Assembly (NCBI GenBank): GCA_963667435.1
Contig: OY763414.1
Coordinates: forward strand, 3,286,001-3,350,000
DNA length: 64,000 bases
Direction: 5' to 3'
From: Marispirochaeta sp963667435
Lineage (GTDB): Bacteria > Spirochaetota > Spirochaetia > JC444 > Marispirochaetaceae
Made by a program: the position numbers and the translations under genes. Shown piece after piece: positions 42,633 through 51,174 of the stretch. The notes beneath the pieces are model-generated. The model did no database searches, was not told where the DNA came from, and saw only the letters and a list, made by a program, of their open reading frames with translations. Position 1 is the first letter of the stretch. Each line of letters opens with the position of its first letter.

Positions 42633-42655
42633 CCGCATCCCGAAAAGGGGTGCGG
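42633..42655. terminator. GC-rich hairpin after the TRAP operon
   Basis: CCGCATCCC (42633-42641) pairs with GGGGTGCGG (42647-42655) over a GAAAA loop (9 bp, one G-U; two more outer pairs are possible). It lies 30 bases after the last gene of the TRAP operon and 100 bases before the rpiR promoter. There is no T-tract, so termination is plausible but not shown. Confidence 0.4.
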
Positions 42656-42734
42656 TGTGATTGGTGAAAATATTGATTATCCAACAAAATATAAAGAAAA
42701 TACCGAAATAGCAACATTTTTTGCCCTTTTATAA

Positions 42735-42763
42735 TTGCATATTCTTTGTATCCCTTGTATTAT
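42735..42763 (+). promoter_or_regulatory. Putative sigma-70 promoter of rpiR
   Basis: TTGCAT (42735-42740), a 17-base spacer and TATTAT (42758-42763). Transcription would start near 42770, right at the first of the direct repeats described next, leaving a leader of about 77 bases. Confidence 0.6.
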
Positions 42764-42770
42764 AACGAAA

Positions 42771-42814
42771 GATCAACAAACATTTTGGGTCAAAATTGAA
42801 AATTTAACAAACAT
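42771..42814. promoter_or_regulatory. Direct repeats AACAAACAT spaced 31 bp: candidate RpiR operator
   Basis: Two identical 9-mers AACAAACAT lie at 42775-42783 and 42806-42814, exactly 31 bp apart (three helical turns). The first is embedded in GATCAACAAACAT, the second in TTTAACAAACAT. A weaker copy (CCAACAAAATAT) lies at 42681-42692. They overlap and follow the predicted start of transcription, the position of a classical repressor site. The regulator encoded 33 bases downstream is the natural candidate to bind them. Confidence 0.5.
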
Positions 42815-42846
42815 AGGCCCGTTTTACTGACAATATAAGGAGCGAT

Positions 42847-43704
42847 ATGAACCGGGATAAACTGCAGCAGATCATTTCTGCTACTCGGCTGACAAAAAAA
42901 GAGAGCCTTGTAGCTGAGTATTTAATTAACAATCTCAATGCCATCTGCTTTATGTCTGCATCCGAACTGGCTCGTACCCTCAATGTCAGTGACACCACGG
43001 TCAACAGAACGGTGAAAACCCTGGGATACAGCACCTTTCTGAGCTTTCAGGCCAAGGTACAGCAGTCGATGGTGAATCAGTCGAAGGAGTCTTTCTTTCT
43101 TCCTCCGTCCGAGCGGCTTAATCAGGATATACAGGACAAATCAGTTGAACAGTATGTTTTGCGATTGTCTGAAGTTTTCTCAGAGAATGCCAACAGTGTG
43201 TTCGAGCGGAATTCCCAGGAGACAATTGAATCGGCCATTAGCATTCTTCTTAACAGCAAGACCAAGTACATCTGCGGTCAGCGCCCCACCATCTATCTTG
43301 CGGAACGATTCGGTGTAGTGCTCAGGATGATTATTGAAAATGTACGCATTGTGTACGGCAGTTATTCCTTTGAGCAGGTTCTGGATATTACTCCCGAGGA
43401 CTGCCTGTTTGTTATTGATTTTAATCGCTACAGCAAAAATGCGGACAGGCAGATTCAATACGCCCGGGAGAAGGGCAGTAAAGTCATTCTGCTTACTGAC
43501 AGACCCACCGCACCATTTGCCAGGTTTGCTGATGTTGTGCTGGTGGTTAACGTGCTCGGGTTGAGTTTTTTCAACTCAGGTATAGCTCCTCTTATGCTGC
43601 TGGAGTATATCTGCTCCCGTCTTACGGTTCTGCAGGATACAAAGGTTAAAGAGCGGCTTGCCGGGCTGGATCCATATTTTGACAGTTTCAGGTTGCAAAG
43701 CTGA
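42847..43704 (+). CDS. RpiR/MurR-family transcriptional regulator
   Basis: 285 residues. N-terminal HTH_6 domain (LTKKESLVAEYLINNL, then MSASELARTLNVSDTTVNRTVKTLGY split over the recognition helix), linker, and a C-terminal SIS domain (about 120-260) that normally binds a phosphosugar; the sugar-site segment here is KYICGQRPTIYLAERFGVVL and the strand SKVILLTDRPTAPFARFADVV. AAGGAG sits five bases before the ATG. It lies between a TRAP and an ABC transporter operon, probably controls one or both, and carries its own operator-like repeats upstream. Confidence 0.93.
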   Translation: MNRDKLQQIISATRLTKKESLVAEYLINNLNAICFMSASELARTLNVSDTTVNRTVKTLGYSTFLSFQAKVQQSMVNQSKESFFLPPSERLNQDIQDKSVEQYVLRLSEVFSENANSVFERNSQETIESAISILLNSKTKYICGQRPTIYLAERFGVVLRMIIENVRIVYGSYSFEQVLDITPEDCLFVIDFNRYSKNADRQIQYAREKGSKVILLTDRPTAPFARFADVVLVVNVLGLSFFNSGIAPLMLLEYICSRLTVLQDTKVKERLAGLDPYFDSFRLQS

Positions 43705-43742
43705 TTGTCTAACAGTCGGTATAATAATTTTTTGGAGGAACA

Positions 43743-45266
43743 ATGAGACGGTTTCTTTTATTCAGTATGATTACTCTCCTCGTATTTGTCGCTTCAGGCT
43801 GTGGTTCTAAGGAAGAATCAGCAGAAGCTGCTGCTTCAGCAGTAAAGGAAATTACCTACGCCAACGCGGCGGATATTTCCACCCTGGATCCCCGTAACGC
43901 CACCGGTACCGATACCGCGGCTATTCTCGCACACATGTTCAGCAGTCTTCTGAAGACTGACAAAAACATGCAGGTTGTTCCCGATCTGGCGGCGTCGTAT
44001 GAAAACATTGACACCACCACCTGGAAGTTCACCCTCAAGGACAATGTCACATTCCATGACGGCTCAAAGCTGACCAGTGCGGATGTAAAATACACCTTTG
44101 ACACAATTGCCGATAAGGATAAGAAGTATCGCCTTGCATCAGATTTCTCTTTCATCAGTATTGAGGTTATTGATGATTATAGTTTCTACCTTAAAACTGT
44201 GGAGCCTTTTGCAGACCTTCAGATTCGTCTGAATTATGTAAAAATTCTTCCCAAGGCCTATCTGGAGGAAGTTGGCGATGAAGAATTTGCCAAAAATCCC
44301 ATCGGAAGTGGTCCCTACAAGTATGTAGAGCGGCTTAAAGATGAGCGGGTTGTAATGGAGGCATACGACGGCTACTTCGGCGGAAAACCGGCAATTGACA
44401 AGATTACCTACAAGATTATCCCTGAAGCGGCTTCCCGTATAGCTGCCCTTGAAGCGGGTGAAGTTGATATTATTGGAAAGGTTTCAACCAGTCAGGTGCC
44501 AAGACTCCAGTCTCTTGATAACATTGAAGTGGTTGGAAACCCCACCACCCGTGTAATGTTTCTCGGCATGAACAGCCTTGCTGAAGGTCCTCTGCAGGAT
44601 GTACGTGTCCGCAAGGCTCTTAACTATGCGGTTGACCGGGATCTTATAATCGAAGGTGTTCTTGACGGTTACGGCAACAAGCTGGCGTCCATCTCCAATC
44701 CGGAGTTTTTCGGCTATGATGCCTCCATTGAGGGATATGAATACAATCCCGAAAAGGCCAAGGCTCTTCTTGCCGAAGCTGGTTATGCTGATGGTTTCGA
44801 TCTGGATTTTTCCGTTACAACCTCTTATCTAAACGGTACTGATGTTGCCCAGGCAATTGCATCACAGCTTGGCGAAGTGGGAGTAAATGTTAACCTTCAA
44901 CAGATTGACGCTGGACAGCAGCGGGAACAGATTATTAACAAGACTATATCCGGACTTTACATGTTTGGTGTTGGTGGACCATATTGTACCATCGACCTTG
45001 TTGCCAAGCTCTCTTTTTCTACCGGTGAACGCTATTCAACTTACTCAAACCCCGAGTTTGATGCCCTGCGGGTAAAAGCGGCGGCTACCATTGACGATAC
45101 AGAACGGGCAGCCCTGCTTTCCGATCTGCAGCAGATGGCCATCGACGACGCGGCAGGTCTCTTCCTGTATCAGCAGTATGGACTCCTGGCTAAAAACAGC
45201 CGTGTCCAGAACTGGTCCCCCAGAATTGACGAAATGATCGTTCTGATTGACGCTGACGTAAAATAA
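43743..45266 (+). CDS. Oligopeptide-type ABC transporter substrate-binding lipoprotein (family 5)
   Basis: 507 residues. Lipobox FVASGC with Cys20, so it is a membrane-tethered lipoprotein. The SBP_bac_5 pattern is clear: DISTLDPRNATGTDTAAILA, LAASYENIDTTTWKFTLKDN followed by VTFHDGSKLTSADVKYTFD, and VRKALNYAVDRDLIIEGVL. Ligands of this group include peptides, nickel, heme, opines and betaine-like compounds. GGAGGAA lies just before the ATG and a TATAAT-like box lies at 43720-43725. It is followed by a strong hairpin that separates it from the permease genes. Confidence 0.94.
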   Translation: MRRFLLFSMITLLVFVASGCGSKEESAEAAASAVKEITYANAADISTLDPRNATGTDTAAILAHMFSSLLKTDKNMQVVPDLAASYENIDTTTWKFTLKDNVTFHDGSKLTSADVKYTFDTIADKDKKYRLASDFSFISIEVIDDYSFYLKTVEPFADLQIRLNYVKILPKAYLEEVGDEEFAKNPIGSGPYKYVERLKDERVVMEAYDGYFGGKPAIDKITYKIIPEAASRIAALEAGEVDIIGKVSTSQVPRLQSLDNIEVVGNPTTRVMFLGMNSLAEGPLQDVRVRKALNYAVDRDLIIEGVLDGYGNKLASISNPEFFGYDASIEGYEYNPEKAKALLAEAGYADGFDLDFSVTTSYLNGTDVAQAIASQLGEVGVNVNLQQIDAGQQREQIINKTISGLYMFGVGGPYCTIDLVAKLSFSTGERYSTYSNPEFDALRVKAAATIDDTERAALLSDLQQMAIDDAAGLFLYQQYGLLAKNSRVQNWSPRIDEMIVLIDADVK

Positions 45267-45274
45267 TCTTATAT

Positions 45275-45303
45275 GGCAAAGAGGCAGTTACTGCCTCTTT
45301 GCC
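45275..45303. other. Perfect 13-bp hairpin between binding-protein and permease genes
   Basis: GGCAAAGAGGCAG (45275-45287) and CTGCCTCTTTGCC (45291-45303) form a perfect stem over a TTA loop, nine bases after the binding-protein stop. No T-tract follows and the permease starts 15 bases later. The position is typical of hairpins that protect the upstream mRNA and let the binding protein be made in excess of the permease. Confidence 0.75.
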
Positions 45304-45317
45304 CCTGGAATTAACTT

Positions 45318-46238
45318 ATGCGGAAATATCTTCTTAACAGATTTCTCCAGTCTCTGATTGCCATTTTAGGCATTACAATGGTGGTCTTTTTTGTACTGCA
45401 CCTGGCAGGTGATCCTGTCGATCTGCTGGTTCCACCCAGCGCTTCCATCGAAGATATTGAGCGCCTTCGTGCGGAGATGGGCTTTGATGATCCTGTGATG
45501 GTTCAATATGCCAGGTTTATGGGCAATATGCTCCACGGCGACCTGGGTATGTCGTATAACTACAATGAACCTGCTCTGACGCTGGTTCTGGAACGTCTTC
45601 CTGCTACCCTGCGCTTAACGGGGGCAGCACTGTTTATCTCTCTTTTATTCGGAATTCCTGCCGGAGTAATCTCAGCAGTAAAGCGGAACTCAAGAATTGA
45701 TGCTGTTATCCGCACCCTCGCTCTTTTAGGACAGTGTCTTCCTGCATTCTGGCTTGGAATAATCATGATTCTGCTTTTTTCCGTGAAGCTGCACTGGCTG
45801 CCGACTTCGGGCAATGAGTCCTGGAAGTCTATTATAATGCCGGCCTTTACCCTCGGAGTATATACAGCTGCGACGGTTACCCGTCTGCTGCGATCAAATA
45901 TGATAGAAGTTTTAAGCAAGGAATATATAGATACGGCGAAAGCCAAGGGTCTTGCCCCTGCTATGGTAATAATGAAGCATGCCTTTAAGAACGCCATCAG
46001 TACCGTGTTGACTGTTCTTGGAATGCAGGTTGCTTTACTGCTGGGAGGATCGGTAATCACCGAAACTGTTTTCGGTTGGCCCGGCATAGGCAGGCTTGCA
46101 GTTCAATCGATTACCAACAGTGATTTTAATGTTGTACTGGCGATTGTCATTCTTATGGCCTCAGGGTTTGTACTAATCAACTTTATTGTTGACCTTCTGT
46201 ACAGCATTATCAATCCCAGAGTCAAGCTTCATGGTTAG
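45318..46238 (+). CDS. ABC transporter permease (DppB-type)
   Basis: 306 residues, six helices. First permease of a peptide-type importer: starts MRKYLLNRFLQSLIAILGIT, has the long periplasmic loop after helix 1 and the EAA-type cytoplasmic motif AKAKGLAPAMVIMKHAFKNA, and ends VDLLYSIINPRVKLHG, a very typical DppB C-terminus. It is 11 bases before the second permease. Confidence 0.95.
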   Translation: MRKYLLNRFLQSLIAILGITMVVFFVLHLAGDPVDLLVPPSASIEDIERLRAEMGFDDPVMVQYARFMGNMLHGDLGMSYNYNEPALTLVLERLPATLRLTGAALFISLLFGIPAGVISAVKRNSRIDAVIRTLALLGQCLPAFWLGIIMILLFSVKLHWLPTSGNESWKSIIMPAFTLGVYTAATVTRLLRSNMIEVLSKEYIDTAKAKGLAPAMVIMKHAFKNAISTVLTVLGMQVALLLGGSVITETVFGWPGIGRLAVQSITNSDFNVVLAIVILMASGFVLINFIVDLLYSIINPRVKLHG

Positions 46239-46249
46239 GACGGTAGTAT

Positions 46250-47086
46250 ATGTTGCGTAGTTTAATAGACAGTAAAACCGGTCTTATCGGGATTCTTATA
46301 CTTATCGGGGTTCTTCTGATGGCCCTTTTCGGCAGTTTTCTGACTCCTTATGATCCGGTTAAGCAGGATATTTTCAACAAGCTTCAGCCACCGGTTTGGA
46401 GCGGCGGCACCGGCGAGCATGTTTTCGGAACAGATCAGCTGGGCAGGGATATCCTGTCGCGCATTATGCTGGGAAGCCGGATAACCCTGATTGTCGCTTT
46501 TTTCGGTACCGTTGTTGCCGGAATTGCCGGGGTAATTATCGGTTCCATTGCCGGATACTACGGGAAATGGGTTGATGCCCTTATTATGCGTATTGTTGAT
46601 ATTCAGCTCTCTTTCCCCTTTATTCTGCTTGCCATTTTTATTGCGGCAGTTCTGGGACCTGGTCTTGAAAATATAATTCTTATTGCCGGAATCAGCGGAT
46701 GGGTGCGCTATGCCAGGCTTGTTCGTGGAGAAATCCTTGCTATAAAAGAGATGGAGTATATTGAGGCAATCCGTTCTGTCGGCGGATCGGATCTGAGAAT
46801 AATCTTTAAGCATATTCTTCCCAATGTACTGAGCCCGATTATTGTCATGGCAACCCTTGAGATGGCCAGGATTATCCTGATGGAGTCGGCACTGAGTTTT
46901 CTTGGTCTTGGTGTACCAATCGAAATTCCCTCCTGGGGACGTATGCTGGCCGAGAGCCGCACCTATATGGTCACGTCACCCTCCATGGCGATCATTCCCG
47001 GACTTTTTATTACTCTTTCGGTTCTTGGTGTAAACCTTCTGGGAGACTGGCTGCGGGATTACCTTGATCCCAAACTGAATGTATAG
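46250..47086 (+). CDS. ABC transporter permease (DppC-type)
   Basis: 278 residues, the partner permease. FGTDQLGRDILSRIMLGSRITL near the N-terminus (motif split over two lines of the fold) and the EAA loop EAIRSVGGSDLRIIFKHILP are diagnostic of DppC/OppC, as is the C-terminal LLGDWLRDYLDPKLNV. It is followed after nine bases by the first ATPase gene. Confidence 0.95.
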   Translation: MLRSLIDSKTGLIGILILIGVLLMALFGSFLTPYDPVKQDIFNKLQPPVWSGGTGEHVFGTDQLGRDILSRIMLGSRITLIVAFFGTVVAGIAGVIIGSIAGYYGKWVDALIMRIVDIQLSFPFILLAIFIAAVLGPGLENIILIAGISGWVRYARLVRGEILAIKEMEYIEAIRSVGGSDLRIIFKHILPNVLSPIIVMATLEMARIILMESALSFLGLGVPIEIPSWGRMLAESRTYMVTSPSMAIIPGLFITLSVLGVNLLGDWLRDYLDPKLNV

Positions 47087-47095
47087 GAGGGACCC

Positions 47096-48085
47096 ATGAA
47101 GGATTCCTTGCTTAAGATAGACAAACTGAATGTAAGCTTTGATACACCCAAAGGCCTGGCAAAGGCGGTAAACGGTATCAGTTTTAATATAGCAAAAGGT
47201 GAGAAGCTGGGTCTTGTAGGTGAATCCGGTTCAGGGAAGAGTGTCACTGCCAAGAGCATTATCCGTCTGCTCCAGTCACCGCCTGCGATTGTTGAGGGGG
47301 AAATAATTCTTCAGGGAGAGTCTCTTCTTAACAAGCCGGAGAATGAAATGAGGGCCTACCGGGGTAATAAGATATCCATGATATTCCAGGAGCCCATGGT
47401 AAGCCTGAATCCCCTGTTTACCGTGGGGAATCAGCTTGTTGAGCCTCTGAAACTGCATAAGCAGATGGGCAAAAAAGAGGCAGAGGAAAAGGCGGTCGAG
47501 ATGCTTCGTCATGTGGGGATTCCTTCTCCTGAGCAGAGGATGAAACAGTATCCCTTTGAGCTCTCCGGCGGGATGCGGCAGCGTGTAATGATTGCCATGG
47601 CTCTGTTGTGTGAACCGCAGGTTCTGATTGCCGATGAACCGACCACGGCACTTGATGTTACCATTCAGGCTCAGATTATTGAACTTCTTAACCGGATAAA
47701 CCGGGAGTTTGGTACCGCCATTATACTCATAACCCATGACCTGGGAGTTGTGGCCGAGATGGTGGATACCGTGGCGGTTATGTATGGCGGCTATATTATG
47801 GAGAAGGCGCCGGTGGTGGATCTTTTTCAGAAACCCCTCCACCCCTATACGGAAGGGCTGTTGAACTCGGTTCCCAGCATGAATGACGATCTTGAACAGC
47901 TGCAGACTATAGAAGGTCAGGTGAACAGTATATACAAGCAGCCCCGGGGATGTGCATTTCATCCCCGTTGTCCTGTTGCACATGACCGCTGTAGAACCCG
48001 GGTTCCACCGGATATTGAAAAGGACGGACGGCTGGTAAAATGCTGGAATTACGCAGCTGATGTACAGCAGGGTAAGGGGAAATAG
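47096..48085 (+). CDS. ABC transporter ATP-binding protein (DppD-type)
   Basis: 329 residues. Walker A GESGSGKS, signature LSGGMRQR, Walker B VLIADEPTTALD and the switch His in LITHDLG are intact. The C-terminal oligopeptide extension ends with the Cys-rich RGCAFHPRCPVAHDRCR, the potential Fe-S site of the Opp_ATPase C-terminal domain. GGAGG lies just before the ATG. Energises uptake with the DppF-type partner. Confidence 0.95.
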   Translation: MKDSLLKIDKLNVSFDTPKGLAKAVNGISFNIAKGEKLGLVGESGSGKSVTAKSIIRLLQSPPAIVEGEIILQGESLLNKPENEMRAYRGNKISMIFQEPMVSLNPLFTVGNQLVEPLKLHKQMGKKEAEEKAVEMLRHVGIPSPEQRMKQYPFELSGGMRQRVMIAMALLCEPQVLIADEPTTALDVTIQAQIIELLNRINREFGTAIILITHDLGVVAEMVDTVAVMYGGYIMEKAPVVDLFQKPLHPYTEGLLNSVPSMNDDLEQLQTIEGQVNSIYKQPRGCAFHPRCPVAHDRCRTRVPPDIEKDGRLVKCWNYAADVQQGKGK

Positions 48086-48086
48086 C

Positions 48087-49055
48087 ATGGTTAGTCAGAC
48101 AAAGGATCTGCTGGTTCTGGAAAATGTGAAAAAATATTTCCCTGTACACGGAAAGCCGTCAGAGTTTGTGAGAGCTGTGGACGATGTAAGTCTGAGGGTA
48201 AAGCAGGGCTCTGTGCTTGGGATAGTCGGAGAGTCTGGGTGCGGAAAATCAACCCTGGCACGGCTTATAATGCGGCTGATAGAGCCCACATCGGGAAGCG
48301 TTTTTTTTGAAGGGAAGGAGCTTACAGCACTGCCCAGCCGGGAACTCAGGAAGATCCGCAGGAATATTCAGATTATCTTTCAGGATCCCTATGCATCTCT
48401 GAATCCCCGGCAGAGGATAGGGAAGATGCTCAAGGAACCACTGAAGATCCATCGAATTGCATCGGGAGAGGCTGCCGACCGTCGTGCCCGGGAGCTTGTG
48501 GAGATGGTTGGGATGAATGCTGACAGTCTGGACAAGTTCCCCCATGAATTTTCCGGCGGACAGCGCCAGCGGCTCTGCATTGCCAGGGCATTGGCTGTGG
48601 AGCCGAAGCTGCTTATATGCGATGAGTGTGTCTCTGCACTGGATGTCTCTATTCAGGCACAGATAGTCAATTTACTGAAGGAACTACAGAAGCAGCTTGA
48701 TCTCACCATGATTTTTGTTTCCCACGACCTGCGGGTAGTCAAGCATATTTCAAGCGATGTAGCAGTAATGTACCTTGGAAGAGTTCTTGAGACAGCTCCA
48801 AAGAAAGAGCTGTTTGACAATACCTGCCATCCGTACTCGAAGGTCCTCCTGGGAGCAGTTCCTGTCTGTGATCCCACGGTGAAAAAAGAGCGGATCTTTC
48901 TTCAGGGAGATCTCCCCAGTCCCATCCACCAGCCTTCGGGATGCAAATTCCATACCCGCTGCTATCAGGTCAGGGAGGAATGTAAGGGACAGGAACCGCT
49001 GCTGGATATGATAGAGAAGGAACACTACTGTCGTTGTCCCTATTGGGAGAACTGA
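48087..49055 (+). CDS. ABC transporter ATP-binding protein (DppF-type)
   Basis: 322 residues from the ATG at 48087, one base after the DppD-type stop and preceded by AAGGGGAA; a longer frame from 48060 only overlaps the previous gene. Walker A GESGCGKS, signature FSGGQRQR, Walker B LLICDECVSALD (Cys-Val where Pro-Thr/Val is usual), and FVSHDLRVV. The C-terminal SGCKFHTRCYQVREECKG Cys motif matches that of DppD. It completes a five-gene importer. Confidence 0.94.
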   Translation: MVSQTKDLLVLENVKKYFPVHGKPSEFVRAVDDVSLRVKQGSVLGIVGESGCGKSTLARLIMRLIEPTSGSVFFEGKELTALPSRELRKIRRNIQIIFQDPYASLNPRQRIGKMLKEPLKIHRIASGEAADRRARELVEMVGMNADSLDKFPHEFSGGQRQRLCIARALAVEPKLLICDECVSALDVSIQAQIVNLLKELQKQLDLTMIFVSHDLRVVKHISSDVAVMYLGRVLETAPKKELFDNTCHPYSKVLLGAVPVCDPTVKKERIFLQGDLPSPIHQPSGCKFHTRCYQVREECKGQEPLLDMIEKEHYCRCPYWEN

Positions 49056-49075
49056 TTTTACTGGAGAACACCAAA

Positions 49076-50107
49076 ATGACGAAAACTGAACGCATAAAAA
49101 CCGCAATCGAGGGCGGAGTCCCGGATAAAGTGCCCTATTCAATCTGGTCGCACGTACCGGGGATCGACATGATTCCGGAGAAGATCTCTGACTTTACCGT
49201 GGATTTCTATAAAACCTATAATGTTGATTTTATAAAGACCATGAATAACGGAATGTACTGTATTGAAGACTTCGGCTGTACTGTGGATTATTCGGAGATA
49301 GAGAAGGGCGGGGTAGCAAAACTTGTCTCGTCTCCGGTAAACAGCATTGCCGATTATGCAGAAATCAAAAAAGTCGGCATAGATTCCGGGGCTCTGGCCC
49401 GGGAGATTGAATATCTCAGGCTTCTGATGGAAAAACTCAACGGTGAGGATGTTCCTGTTATCTTCACTGTTTTCAGCCCCATAACCACTGCAGACAAGCT
49501 TGCCAACCATAAGCTGGTGGAGCATATCCGTACCGGAGAGACAGCTCTAATCAAGCAGGCGCTGGAGGAGATCACGGCTACTACAAAGGAGCTGGTCAGG
49601 AAGGTGACCACCAGTGGTGCCGCAGGAGTGTTCTTTGCGTCCCAGATGAGCAGCTACGATGTTATGACCGAAGAGGAGTATGAAGAGTTTGGCAAGCCCT
49701 ACGATCTTGAGGTTCTGAATGCCTCAGAAGGATGGTTCAATGCTGTTCATGCCCACGGGGACAATATAATTTTCAATATCCTCAAGGACTATCCCGTTGA
49801 GGTATTCAACTGGCATATAGGGGAAACCCTGCCGGATCTGGAGGAAGGCCTCGATCTTACCGGGAAATGCATTATGGGAGGTATTCAGCGCATGGATATC
49901 ACCAACGGCAGGCGCAATGAGATTGCAAACCAGATATACCGGGCAATTAAAAGTACAAACGGACGGAATCTTATTCTCACCCCGGGCTGTGTAATTCGCT
50001 ATCCTCTTGAGCCTTCAACCCTGGGGTATATTTCCAGAATCAAACAGACAGTTGAATCCTCCCTGGGCCTGGGAATGGATTATCAAAAGGAAGGAGGAAG
50101 GAAATGA
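49076..50107 (+). CDS. Second URO-D superfamily protein, with an H-x-H variant metal site
   Basis: 343 residues from the ATG at 49076 (GGAG nine bases upstream). It shares the fold and ending of the protein at 36084 (both start with a KTERIKTAIEGG/KRKRLETVLKGE type segment) but replaces the H-x-C zinc motif by His225-Ala-His227 (AVHAHGDN), keeping the C-terminal Cys305 in LTPGCVIRYPLE. It may therefore bind a different metal or substrate. No corrinoid protein is encoded nearby. The stop overlaps the start of the C45 hydrolase (ATGA). Confidence 0.82.
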   Translation: MTKTERIKTAIEGGVPDKVPYSIWSHVPGIDMIPEKISDFTVDFYKTYNVDFIKTMNNGMYCIEDFGCTVDYSEIEKGGVAKLVSSPVNSIADYAEIKKVGIDSGALAREIEYLRLLMEKLNGEDVPVIFTVFSPITTADKLANHKLVEHIRTGETALIKQALEEITATTKELVRKVTTSGAAGVFFASQMSSYDVMTEEEYEEFGKPYDLEVLNASEGWFNAVHAHGDNIIFNILKDYPVEVFNWHIGETLPDLEEGLDLTGKCIMGGIQRMDITNGRRNEIANQIYRAIKSTNGRNLILTPGCVIRYPLEPSTLGYISRIKQTVESSLGLGMDYQKEGGRK

Positions 50108-51174
50108 TGGAAACTCCGGTAATAGAATTGAGGGGATCCGAGTTCGAACAGGGTGTACAGCACGGTAGGCAGCTTCGTGATGTGATTCTTTATAATCTGG
50201 AACGGACCCGGGAAAAGCTCAGAGATACACACTGTGATATGGAACGCTATGAGGCATTTCTGCAGAAGAATGCTGTTTTCTATCAGAGCAGACATCCTGA
50301 ACTGTATGAAGAGATGAAAGGGATAGCAGAAGGCGCGGACCTTTCTTTTGATGATATTCTGATGCTGAATATCCCCGCCTACTTTATGACCGATTTCTTT
50401 GCTCAGGAATGCACCATGGTCATGGCAAGGGGAAAGGCGACAGCTGACGGCTGCACCTATGTAATTAAAAACCGGGATATGAGTATGGGTATTCAGCAGC
50501 GGGCCTTCCGCAGGGTATATCCGGACGGCCTGGTGATTGTTGAAGTAAATGGTGCCGGTATTATTACCTATCCTGCTGGAGGGCTGAACAACCGGGGGCT
50601 TACGGTAACCACCACCGGTTTCTGGTCTAAAAAAGCTGCACCCGTGCTGGATGATGTGGAATCCCGGCATATTTTCATGAATGTACAGCTTCTTCTGAAG
50701 AACTGCTCAACCATTGATGAAATGCTGGAATATATAGACCGGGAACCCTGCATGAATGGTCTGAATATAATTGCAGCGGATAAAGAGAAGGCCTGCGTTG
50801 TTGAGATGACCCGGGACAGGCGGGTGGTTCAGTGGGATGACGGTACCGGTATTCTGTACCGGTCCAATCATTACTTTTCAGAGGAACTGAAAGAGCTTAA
50901 TCCGGAACCGGACCAGTATCCATCGACCTTTAACCGTTCCCGCCGGGTTAAGCAGCTGCTTGATGAGAGATACGGACGAGTACGCTTTCAGGATCTTTTC
51001 CGTATTCTTTCCGACCATACAGATGCCCCCAACTGTCTCTGCCGGCATCCCGAAGGGGACGCCAAAGGGAAGACTGTCTCTACCAGCCTGTTTGTGCTGG
51101 AGGATAACGAGGCGTGGACTACTCTGGGGAATCCCTGTATGAGCCTGCGCTATGCAACACTTGAGGAGAAATAA
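50104..51174 (+). CDS. C45-family autoproteolytic acyltransferase/hydrolase
   Basis: 356 residues. An N-terminal-nucleophile hydrolase related to acyl-CoA:6-aminopenicillanate acyltransferase. The nucleophile is expected to be Cys103 (QECTMVMA), freed by self-cleavage after Glu102; the following DGCTYVIKNRDM and the ANNRGLTVTT-like GLNNRGLTVTTTGFW segments are family hallmarks. The N-terminal segment (GSEFEQGVQHGRQL, FDDILMLNIPAYF) fits the pro-chain. No signal peptide, so cytoplasmic. Members cleave or form amides of acyl or beta-alanyl groups. It overlaps the URO-D gene and the M24 gene, supporting a joint role. Confidence 0.88.
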   Translation: MMETPVIELRGSEFEQGVQHGRQLRDVILYNLERTREKLRDTHCDMERYEAFLQKNAVFYQSRHPELYEEMKGIAEGADLSFDDILMLNIPAYFMTDFFAQECTMVMARGKATADGCTYVIKNRDMSMGIQQRAFRRVYPDGLVIVEVNGAGIITYPAGGLNNRGLTVTTTGFWSKKAAPVLDDVESRHIFMNVQLLLKNCSTIDEMLEYIDREPCMNGLNIIAADKEKACVVEMTRDRRVVQWDDGTGILYRSNHYFSEELKELNPEPDQYPSTFNRSRRVKQLLDERYGRVRFQDLFRILSDHTDAPNCLCRHPEGDAKGKTVSTSLFVLEDNEAWTTLGNPCMSLRYATLEEK

